Source: Calvatia gigantea (Eukaryota; Basidiomycota; Agaricomycetes; Agaricales; Lycoperdaceae). From it: a DNA stretch of 64,000 nucleotides. The stretch lies in the NCBI GenBank assembly GCA_025093985.1, contig JACAAK010000002.1:1612001-1676000 (forward strand), written 5' to 3'. A model generated the notes under the pieces. It searched no databases. It saw only the letters and a list, made by a program, of their open reading frames with translations, and was not told the origin of the DNA. The position numbers and the translations under genes were made by a program. Shown here piece after piece: positions 1-10,100 of the stretch; within the stretch, counting starts at the first letter, position 1; every line of letters starts with the position of its first letter.

Positions 1-2059
1 TCCATCAAGGACCACAGAGAGGCCTCTGTACATTGGGTAAGGGATGTTGGACCCGTCGTCGAGTCTTACATCGGGGTGAGTGATTGACCTTGTCTGGTTG
101 GCCTATCTGACATCTTCCTCCATGCAGTTCATTGAAACATACGTGGATCCGTATGGAGGACGTGCGGAGTGGGAAGGTAATTAAGTAGCCCCTCCCCTTG
201 TCCGACAAACCGGTTCATTTTACCACAGGATTCACTGCCATTGTGAACAAGGAGCTCAGCGCCAAATACGAAATTCTGGTGAACAAAGCACCCGACCTCA
301 TCAAAGTTCTACCCTGGGGAAAAGATTTTGAGGTTGACGTGTTCAGGAAGCCCGACTTTACGGCTTTGGAAGTTGTGAATTTCGCAACGGGAGGTATGTC
401 CCTTTGTCACCACAGATCTGCAACCCCTGGATTGATAAGTTCAAAGGTATACCTGCCGGCATCAATGTGGGTCTTGAAGGTTGGCTTCAAACTTGTCGCG
501 GAGGTTAGCTGACGTTTTATCTGACAGATTCCTGTGAGAAACGGTTTCTACCGCACTGGATAAGACATACAAACCAAATGATTCACTCTTAGAATTACTA
601 TGATATCCGGGCATCGACAGGTTTCAAAAACGTTTCGCTTGCAGTAAGTCGGGCCCCTAGATGGCAGGCTAAGATTTGCACTAACCCGCACCAAGAACAT
701 TTTGGCCGCGAAAGCACCGAGTGAGAATTACCATAGTTATTTCAGGATTACCCGAAGAGACTCACTCTTTATACTTAGGCGAGGAGCTCACTTTCATCCA
801 TCCTGACGATGTCGATTTGTATAATGCCTGGGACAACCGGGCATTTGAGCTACAAGTTGCCAACCACGAACTGCTAGGTCATGGTTCGGGCAAACAGTTC
901 GAAGAATATACTGACGGGACGAGAAATTTCGACCCCGGAAAGGTGCGTTCGGGTTCATTAGAGTCCCAACTACCCACCAATACGATTCTTGGTCGTGATG
1001 GATCTTAGGTGATCAACCCTCTGACTGGCAAACCGATGTGAGTTGTGCTTGACAAACGAGCCGCCTGCAAAAATGGGTGTTAACATTCGAATCGCAGCAC
1101 GTCTTGGTACAAACCCGGTCAAACACCTGGATCTGTACTTGGAGAGGTGTCCTCTTCTATGGAAGAGTGCCGCGCAGAGACGGTCGCACTCTACCGTGAG
1201 TGTGACTAATGAACAATAACGTCTTACCCGAATCAAACGCACATATTTGCCCAGTCGTCAGCGAACCTGAAATTCTCAAGATCTTCAACGTAGGTGCAGT
1301 TCTTTATAACACCTTTTCTTGAGCTTAGGCTTACATGTAATCAGTATACCGACAAAAAAGATGTCGAGGGCATCCAATATATTACCTTCTTGCTTATGGC
1401 CAGAGCTGGTCTACGTGCTCTCGAATTTTACGATCCCGTAAACAAGAAGCACGGCCAGGCTCACATGCAGGCCAGGTAAGTACCTGTCCCTTTCGAGTTG
1501 TCGACTTGAATCTTCTACATTTGCGTCACCTTTAGGCTCGGTATCACGCAGCATCTCATCCGGTCTGGTATTGCCCGATTGGAAGAGGTTCACGACGCCG
1601 GTGGGGCTCTTGTAAACCTTTATGTTAGGGTAAGTGAAACACTGAGTGAATGACTTAATGAAGGCACTATACCCAATTGACCGATCATCTCACGGTTCCC
1701 TCGTGTAATAGGTTGATCGGGACCTTGTTTTGACCAAAGGCAGGGAGGTGGCTGGAAAGCTCCTTGTCGAGCTCCAGGTTCGGAAGAGTACAGCTGACGG
1801 CCCCGGCGCCCGTGAATTTTATAACCAATTGACTAAGCCTATTAAAGGCTGGGAAGGGGAGATTAGGAACATTGTCCTAGCAAAGAAACAGGTTCGGAGA
1901 ATTCCTGGGTCCCTCCTGACGATCTCTCTCACATATTTTTAGCCCCGCAAAATCTTTGTCCAACCTAATACATTCCTGGTCGACGGCGAAGTTCAATTGA
2001 GAGAGTACGATTTGACACCTGTGGGTGTCATTGAGAGTTTTATCGAGCGCAATATATGA
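1..2059 (+). CDS. Dipeptidyl peptidase III (5' end outside window)
   Basis: This is a zinc exopeptidase of the M49 family that removes dipeptides from oligopeptide N-termini, normally in the cytosol. The M49 signature HELLGH is at about 868-885, followed by EECRAE (about 1164-1181), which supplies the second zinc-ligand glutamate. Flanking blocks are also family-like: GRAEWEGFTAIVNKE, KVLPWGKDFEVDVFRKPDF, NYYDIRASTGFKNVSLANIL and TFIHPDDVDLYNAWD. The gene has about ten exons in view, separated by introns of roughly 50-70 nt. The last exon ends VIESFIERNI with a TGA at 2057-2059. The first visible codons lie in mid-protein, so the N-terminal part is missing. One exon is only 6 nt long (528-533). 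No frame break was found. It is convergent with the PP2C gene that ends at 2257. Confidence 0.93.
528..533 (+). other. 6-nt microexon of the DPP III gene
   Basis: The exon ending at 466 reads GIPAGIN, and the exon starting at 593 reads NYYDIRASTG. M49 enzymes have GINIPNY here. The six bases ATTCCT at 528-533 encode exactly the missing Ile-Pro. They are flanked by an AG acceptor (ctgacag) and a GT donor (gtgaga). The two introns would be 467-527 (61 nt) and 534-592 (59 nt). All three junctions are phase 0, so the fit is exact. Confidence 0.8.
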
Positions 2060-2256
2060 GAGGATCATCCTGGGTCACAGTATCACGGCGATGTGTATTA
2101 AAAAAGATGCCATAATCCGGGGGTGTCCGCTGGATGAAGGGTCTGCTTTAATACATATTAGATATCGAGTTGTTTGTGATTAAAGGGTTATATGCAGCCA
2201 AATTAAAAGAATGAGTGGAACACTTATTACGAAGATGGATGACTGAAGTTGGAAGT

Positions 2257-3880
2257 TTATGAAGTCTCCCTAACCAGCCCGACAACAACGGTCACGCTGG
2301 TAGATGTTAGCACTTTAACAGACTATCGGCGTGGATACTCACTCATCTTCTTTCTGTTATATGACAATATGGAGAATCAATACCAAAAAGTTAAAGGAGT
2401 CGAGAAAATTACGCACCCCTCCACGAAAGAACATACCCTCCCTCGCTGCATCTCCTGTTGAAAAGGCTTAATGGATGTATTGCAAACTAATTCTTACACG
2501 CACTTTCAAAGGGGCTAACCCTAGTTTTGCTCCTCATACACTGCTGGGCGTATTCAACCATACGATCTGCCATGGTCTGTGCGATCTCATCCTCTGTGCC
2601 GCCCGTTCGTGAAGCAAGCCGGCATATCGTCACCATCTCAGAAGGAAAGACATTATCCGAAAAGCCGTCTGTCTGGAAGAAAGTTATGTGAGACAACGAA
2701 TCAATACGTCCTCGGGGGGAAACCATACGTATGCCACTACAATATCACCATCTCTTAATTTGGTCTGGTAAGTCTCCGCGTCGCTTGGTGAATCAATGCA
2801 GGCTCGCGAGAACTTCCGGCGATCTTTTGTGGGGAGTTTTGTAAGTTGCCTAGAGCATGTCAGACTCAGGAAGATAACAAAATGCAGATTCCCGCATACT
2901 TTGGACAGTTGAAGAAATGTGTTTGCGTCCGTTGGCGATAGAATATCGACGATGTCCGGATGATTGCGAAACCACTATCTCCCAAACTGGTGAATGCCCT
3001 ACGGGTCAACCACATGGTAAGGACTGCAAACTAAGTGACCGTACTTGGCCGATCGTAAAACCCCGTTTGCCGCGTTCAAACTGATGATACATGCAGTACT
3101 TGAGCCTGAACCATAAGATACACTTATCATGCAATTCACTCAGAACTCACCTGCTTGCACACTCTTCTCTCTTAGAACACCGTGGTACGCGAGATCTAGG
3201 CACTCATATGGAGTCATCTCCCAACCTTCTATCTGCTCTCGTTCTTCATAGTCCAATGTAGGGTCAATCTCTGGTTCGCCTGCCCAAGCATTTCGAGAAT
3301 ATCGATGAGCGTGGTACATCAAGGCTTGCGAGAAGAGCGATGGGTCAACACCACTTTCTATCCAGCCACCTACGCCGTCTGCGACACCGAATGAGACACC
3401 CTCAAATACCAAAAAGAGAAAAGAGATTGAAATAAGGTTGAGAGTCTTTCGTTGAGTTTTGGATACCTACTGAATCATTTCGCATCTGGTGTGGTGTAGG
3501 CAAACATAAGATGCCAGTCAAGGTAAAAATTGGTCAGGGTGGTGTTTGCGAATTTCACTAACCTCTTGCACAAAAAAAAAGTCTTCTCCTGCATCGACAC
3601 TCTTAACGGCCTTCGGTCGAGACAACAATTTATCTCTCCAAGAACCTATAGGCACGTCTCCAGAAAATGGGACTTTGAACGATTGATCTAAGTCACGGTT
3701 CACCTTGCCTGCCCAGCTCGCGCCGATGTGGAATGCATACGGTCTCAGTGCACTCGGCGCTGTTGGCATAGCCAGAGTATTTTGTGCATGCGCTGACAGC
3801 ATACTCTTTGTGGGTGATCTACGAAGAATTTCACGCCGGAAAGCTGATTGGTATGTCGAGATATGAGTGGGTATACGCAT
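2257..3880 (-). CDS. PP2C-type protein phosphatase, PTC7-like
   Basis: This is a predicted metal-dependent Ser/Thr phosphatase of the PPM family, closest to yeast Ptc7 and its mitochondrial relatives. Motifs in order are FHIGASWAGKV near the N-terminus, GEDFFFVQE, GVADGVGGW (metal-binding Asp), STACIISLN, LGDSGFAII, QTHFFNCPKQLTKLP, TDGFSDNV and DDVTVVVGLVRETS at the C-terminus. The chosen start at 3880 gives a basic, Ser/Arg-rich leader that would suit a mitochondrial presequence; this is inference. The full frame can be read through about eight introns, but only if two microexons are used (3472-3486 and 2343-2353). Without the second, the conserved DD metal ligand pair near the C-terminus would be absent. 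A run of nine T occurs in the DFFFV codons. Confidence 0.88.
2343..2353 (-). other. 11-nt microexon of the PTC7-like gene
   Basis: On the minus strand the exon AAAGAAGATGA lies between an AACAG acceptor and a gtgagt donor. Joined to its neighbours it gives RGG-KED-D-VTVVVGLV, restoring the DD-x-T motif that binds metal in PP2C enzymes. Flanking introns are 2354-2416 (63 nt) and 2297-2342 (46 nt). Confidence 0.75.
3472..3486 (-). other. 15-nt microexon of the PTC7-like gene
   Basis: On the minus strand a CACCAG acceptor precedes ATGCGAAATGATTCA, and a gtaggt donor follows it. The exon encodes MRNDS and joins ...FFFVQE to GVSFGVADGVGGW in frame. Flanking introns are 3487-3562 (76 nt) and 3401-3471 (71 nt). 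Confidence 0.72.
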
Positions 3881-4072
3881 TGAGTAGGAAAGAAGATAAT
3901 AGAGAGGAACTTTAGAGAGCAGAGTCACTTTTTTACTAAACGCCCGAATTTCCCTGACATTCAGCCAGGCCAACACGTGAGGTCATGGTAATATTGACTC
4001 GGCCTGACTACTACTTAGTCAGCACGCTATTTCCAATATTAGACAGCACTGAACTAATAAAAGTCTTCGGTC

Positions 4073-6724
4073 CTAGGATCGCTTCGACGCCCATTTTGCC
4101 CAATCAAAACCCACAGGCTGCGATTTTTCATCCTTTTTCCCTTTCCCCTTCTTCGGTCTTGTCGCACCGTCCGCATTCGTGGTATTGGACGGTATTAATC
4201 CTGAAGTGGTTGGTAATGCCTCGGACGCCGATACGTTGCATGGCTTGCGACCCTCTTCCCTTGGGTTCGTTGGGGTAGAACTTCTGGCACCAGATCCAAA
4301 CGGACCCCGAGTAAGGGACTCTGCTGTGACAGCTGGTCCTGGTAATCTGTGGCGTCGCGAAGTCAACGTATTTTTCTTATCACATGAATCTTGGGCTCCG
4401 ACTTCTTTGGTGGCTGTGTCCCGGAGGAGCTCTTGAGTGAATTCTGGGACTCGAAGCGAGGAGATAGGTTTCAACGACTGGGCCGCCGGGACGGGTTGGG
4501 CACGGACGTCTCCACCGTCGGGGCAATTTGGCACAAGAGGCTGTCTCGCGAAGGGGTTTTTTGACGATGATTTTCGAGGCTGTCTGTGTTCGTCCTGCGA
4601 AACATCCATCTTTCGGCGTTGAAGAGCGGCTGCAGTCATAGATAACAATCCTTGTCGAGCTTTTAACCCTTTCTTGTTGTCGGGCGTAATGGAGATAACC
4701 AATGGGACATTGTTCTTGGCTCTGGCTTCCTTGTTATAGATCTCCCTCGCTATCAGAATGTCCAGCTCTTTCTCAAGCCAGCTCCATGGTCGCATTGGGC
4801 GGTACAGCATCAGCTCACTATCATGTTTGCCCTTTGCTTCGCTTAAAGGGACATAAGTGTTCTCTCTCCCCCAATCTGCGTCGTACCAGTAAGGTTTCCG
4901 GCGATCTCGGACATTCTTTAGAGATCCTAAAAGTTGGGGGGATGAATGATTTCTAACATTGGTGTCGGAATCAGAGTCCAATTCGTTAACATCATGATTT
5001 GCCAAAAGTTCATGGGATTGAGTTGGTATCGTTGGTATCATTTTTCGCCGTTTAGAGGGTCGTGATTCCGGTGGGGAAGAGTTGAGGATGTGTTCGCTAG
5101 TCATCTCGTTTAAAAAGCTGTTCTTCTTGGGTCGAGGGACAAATAAATATAAGATTGGCTCAATTAGCTCATGTACCATGTAGTCGGTGAGAGAATACAC
5201 GTACATTCACTTGTCGAAACGCTGAATTCTGTTCTCCACCTGTATCTTCTGAGTCCCACACATCTTCTTCCAGGAGCCTTTCGCCTCGCCAATCTTTATA
5301 TTCTTCCCCTTCCTCCCTGTCGGTCGCTCTGCTGTGCTCGTTTTTGTTGTCGCCTGTGCCCTCGTGATGGTTGCAAAACATCTCGGAATCATCCGAATTC
5401 GACTCGAAATCCCAATACCACGGATTGTTGTCACCAAAACTCCAAGGATCCTCATATTCTCCATCCACTTGTGGCGGGGACCTTTCTGGCGAATGTGATT
5501 GAATCCGTTTTTCAGCGTCGGACAAGGCGCTTGCAACGGTTGGGTGGCAAAGGGTTTTGATTCGAAGGGTAACTTGGTAGTTTGGCGGAGCGGAGAACAC
5601 TTTGACATTCTCCTCATGTTTTTGCAGTGCAGACAAAGAAAGCGATAAATTCGAGGAAAACAGCGCTCGGTCCTTATTTGGTGAGAAGACAAGTTCCGCT
5701 GGTGCGGAAGGCGGTCGGCACTCTGTTCCTCGAAGGTCTGAGGAACATCAACCTAAATATGCGGTGCAACAAGGGGTATTTGATACACACCAATCACAGA
5801 AAGCAAAGGAAATTTAGAAACGGCCTCAAAGACCGAGTTACCAATTCTTTTACAGTGCTTCAGACGGAGGATCCGCACCCCCCATGGACCTCGCAGTTTT
5901 CGCGTCGTCTCTGATGGATCATTGGTCCGAAGTGTTCGCGCAAAGGATAGGATACCATTGGCGGAGATGTTAGTACGGCTGGCATCAAAGGCTACCAGTC
6001 TATGCAAGAACCCCAGCTCGGCAATACTATCGTCAGTGAGAGTTGAACAGCCAGGTAGCTCTAATATTGTCATGAGAGAGAAGGTGTCCGTATTTTGAAC
6101 CTCCTGGAGAAGTGGTAGGAACTCGCCGTTTAGAGGAATGGTATAAGTTCGCAGTTCCGGGGGTATGGAATTGTATATCTGTACAAGGGTTGCCCACAAA
6201 CGGGGGTCCAGTTTTGAGAGGTCGCATGCTTGTTTCCTGCTGGAGTCCCGGTCGCTAGGTCCCGCAGTTGCTGAACGAAGGAGTTCACCAAGCGGACAGA
6301 AACTTTCTGGCGGGCGGTAAGCTGAGGGTCGGTAGACGAGCTTGAAAGGTAATTGAATTTGGTCAGGATACTCAAATATGCACTGAAGGCAAAACCAGAC
6401 AAGGGAAGGTACGCAGCCACCTCGAATGTATGTCTCGGGGGACGAATACACATTTGCTGTGTTCTTCCACCATGAGGAAACCAATCTTCCCTTGTCTGCC
6501 TCCGAAGCGAAGTTCATGATGGGATCTTTGGCGGTTGAGACAGTTGGCGTGTGCCATTCACGTAACACACACGAGATCAAGCCATCGGTTGTTCAGAACG
6601 TTCACACGACAGATGCCAGGCGAATTGCAGCCCAATGGTGGCCATACATCTCAACTTCCTTATTGTTGGAAGGTTGGCCCAATTGCTGGTTGATTCACGG
6701 GATAGCATCGTAAAGTTGAGCCAT
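4073..6724 (-). CDS. Leucine-rich-repeat protein with long disordered C-terminal tail
   Basis: No named family is recognised. The N-terminal half (about 6400 down to 5690) has LRR-like units such as LTDDSIAELGFLHRLVAFDASRTNIS and VRILRLKHCKRIGNSVFEAV, typical of cysteine-containing/F-box type repeats. A 53-nt intron (GTGTGT...CTCAG) joins ...LLSVI to DLRGTEC, so the LRR part continues into the acidic region that starts LQKHEENVKVF. A second intron of 52 nt near 5205-5155 links that region to a basic, Ser/Pro-rich tail with a nuclear-type cluster (SKRRK) and the block RKPYWYDADWGRENTYV. The C-terminus is Lys-rich, ending WAKWASKRS. The N-terminus is unresolved; coding-like segments reach to about 7060. 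An adaptor or nuclear role is possible but unproven. Confidence 0.6.
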
Positions 6725-7196
6725 TTGAGGCTAAGTGTTGGTTAATGATCGGTCCACTGGGCACTCGACCAAAATCCCAGTTACGATGGCTCTGTCTACT
6801 ATACACTAAGCTGAGTCGCTGAGTAACCCACAATTTGAGAAGGGTTGAATTTCTGCAATACATACTCATGTACCTTCCGTATAACTTGGGAGAGACCACT
6901 CAGTACTCAGGTCGAACTGCTCCGGGAGTCCGGAAATCTTTTGAAACAATGGACAGTGTGGGAAAATTGTGATAGTTGCGTCACAGCCGTCACGCATCAG
7001 ATTTGCGCCTGTCGCTATACAAGGGTTCATCCATTTCCACTCTGTCACCTTCTTCTTCACTGGCGTCGACGGCTTCCCTCTCTTTACTCCTCTCTTTCTC
7101 CAGGATACACCTTTGCCACCGACAGCCTTGTTCCCAGTCCACTCTTTTTATAACTAATTAAGTGTTCTCTGTTTTTAGAGAGTATACCCAGTCGCC
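6725..7196. promoter_or_regulatory. Divergent intergenic/5' region between LRR gene and FKS
   Basis: This region lies between the minus-strand LRR gene and the plus-strand glucan synthase. It holds C/T-rich stretches (about 7030-7140) and a TATA-like TTTTTATAACTAATTAA at about 7144-7160, roughly 40 nt before the FKS ATG. Part of it may encode the unresolved N-terminal exons of the LRR gene. Confidence 0.35.
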
Positions 7197-10100
7197 ATGG
7201 CTTCCCCTGGTTATCCCAGGCCACTGGATCCAAGAGCTGGCCCTTATCCACTTCAGCACCAAGGTTCTCCTCAGCAAGGACCTCCTTTTTCGCCCCCGCG
7301 CCGGGACTACGACGACAGCTCAGAGTTGGGCGAGCATTACAATAGCATGAACTCGAGCACCGCGCGATTGGCTGGAGGCCCAGGTTACTACGACCAAAGT
7401 AATGGTGCGTCGAATGTTCTGGTATCAATCTCTCCGTTAAACATGAGTCTATTTCTGCAGAATCTGGTGAATATGGCCGTTACAATCCCTCTGTGGACTC
7501 CCATGCCAGTTTTCCCAGTATATCCCCTTTCGCTGATGCCGGCGTTGGTTCTGTTGACCATTATCCTGCTTGGTCTGCGGACCGTCAAATACCTATGTCC
7601 ACCGAAGAAATTGAAGACATTTTCCTCGACCTTACACAAAAGTTCGGATTTCAGCGAGATTCTATGCGTAATATGGTATGTGGGGCCGTTACTACGTCAA
7701 CAGCACCTAATTTATTTGTTCTTTCAGTTCGACTTTCTGATGCACCTCTTGGATTCTCGTGCATCACGTATGACGCCAAATCAGGCATTGCTAACCATTC
7801 ATGCAGACTACATTGGTGGTCGACATGCAAACTACCGTAAATGGTACTTCGCTGCCCAACTCAACTTGGACGATGCTGTTGGTCAAACACAGAATCCTGG
7901 CCTCCAACGTTTGAAGAGTATGAAGGGAGCCGGCTCTAAGTCGCTCGACAGTGCGCTCAACCGCTGGCGCAATGCTATGAACAACATGAGCCAGTACGAT
8001 CGCCTACGTCAAATCGCGCTCTACCTTCTTTGCTGGGGAGAAGCGGGAAACGTTCGCTTTGTTCCCGAGTGCTTATGCTTCATTTTCAAATGCGCCGACG
8101 ACTATTATCGAAGTCCTGAATGCCAGAACCGTGTCGATGCCGTGCCCGAGGGTTTATACTTGAATTCTATTATCAAGCCTTTGTACCGGTTCATGCGGGA
8201 TCAGGGATATGAGGTAGTAGACGGCAAATTCGTGAGGAAGGAGAAGGACCATGACCAAATTATTGGTTACGATGACGTCAACCAACTCTTCTGGTACCCC
8301 GAAGGTCTTGCGAAGATTGTTCTCCAGGGCGGGGTGCGTATTTTTTCCCGCTTAGTATGAATTTTAATCTCACATCTATGAAGCAACGATTAATTGATAT
8401 CCCCCCTGCTCAACGCTTTATGAAACTGGGCAAGGTGGAATGGCAACGCACATTCTTCAAAACATATTTCGAGAAGCGCTCCACCGCTCACCTCCTTGTC
8501 AACTTCAACCGCATTTGGATCATTCACATTGCTCTCTTCTATTTCTATACGGCCTTCAACTCGCCGAAAGTGTATGCTCCTCGTAATAAGCAACAGCCTT
8601 CCGCACCCATGACTTGGTCTGCTGTCGCCCTGGGTGGCGCAGTTGCGACCGGCATCATGATTTTCGCTACCCTCGCTGAATTTTCATACATCCCAACCAC
8701 TTGGAATAACGCCTCTCACCTCACCACACGACTGATCTTCCTCCTGGTTATCCTGGCCCTTACTGCTGGACCCACCTTCTATATTGCAATGGTTGATGGT
8801 CGTCCCACAAGTGCCAATTCCCAAATTCCCCTGATCATCGGCATCGTCCAGTTCTTCATCTCCGTTGTCGCTACATTGGCATTCGCTATCATCCCTTCCG
8901 GAAGGATGTTTGGAGATCGTGTTGCTGGAAAATCGAGGAAATATATGGCATCCCAAACATTTACTGCCTCTTATCCGACGTTGCCTCGAAGCGCACGTAC
9001 AGCTTCAATCGTGATGTGGCTGCTAATCTTCGGTTGCAAGTTCACTGAATCGTATTTTTTCTTAACGACATCATTCAGTAGCCCTATCTCTGTCATGGCT
9101 CGAACGAAAGTTCAGGGATGTAACGATAGGATCTTTGGTAACCACTTGTGCACCAATCAAGTCCCCTTCGCCTTGGCCATCATGTATGTGATGGACCTGA
9201 TCCTCTTCTTCCTCGACACATATCTGTGGTACATTATCTGGGTTGTCATCTTCAGTATCGGCCGTTCTTTCTCTCTCGGTCTTTCCATCTGGACTCCCTG
9301 GAAAGACATTTACACTCGATTGCCTAAGCGGATTTACGCTAAACTTTTGGCAACTTCGGAAATGGAAGTCAAGTACAAACCTAAGGTGGGTCAATAGCTA
9401 TGTGAATATTCTAGGTCTCACCATTTATTTCACAGGTGCTGGTATCTCAAATTTGGAACGCCATCATCATATCCATGTATCGCGAGCACCTCCTCTCCAT
9501 TGACCACGTTCAACGATTGTTGTACCATCAGGTTGATGGCCCAGAGAATCGAAGAACTCTCCGTGCTCCCGCCTTTTTCACCAATCAAGATGGTTCTAAA
9601 GATACTTTCTTCCCTGCAGGCGGTGAAGCGGAACGTCGCATTTCGTTCTTTGCTTCTTCTCTCACCACCGCATTACCTGAACCTCTGCCTGTTGACGCCA
9701 TGCCGACCTTCACAGTCCTCGTCCCCCATTACTCTGAAAAGATCCTCTTGAGCTTAAGAGAGATCATCCGTGAAGAGGACCAGAACACCCGTGTTACGTT
9801 GCTCGAGTACCTCAAACAACTTCACCCGGTTGAGTGGGATAACTTCGTGAAGGACACAAAAATCCTTGCTGAGGAATCAGAAGCAATGGATGGAACGGGT
9901 AGCCAGGCTGAACGAGAAATTGAGTAAGACCGACGACCTTCCATTTTATTGCATCGGGTTCAAGACCTCCTCGCCGGAATATACCCTTCGCACACGTATT
10001 TGGGCGTCCCTCCGGGCACAGACACTCTACCGGACTGTTTCTGGCATGATGAACTATTCAAAGGCCATCAAGTTACTTTTCCGCGTTGAGAATCCCGATA

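Noticed and set aside
2257..2300. PTC7-like protein seemed to lack the C-terminal DD metal motif
   Set aside because: The first splice choice (acceptor CCGATAG) gave VLTSTSVTVV. Using the 11-nt exon at 2343-2353 restores DDVTVVV exactly, so the motif is present.
5207..5692. Separate protein starting MSSHQIRTERCF on the minus strand
   Set aside because: It is a shadow frame; the spliced LRR gene uses another frame in the same place.
7388..7639. Minus-strand and +1 frames inside FKS and other long genes
   Set aside because: They follow the codon pattern of the real gene and show no independent support.
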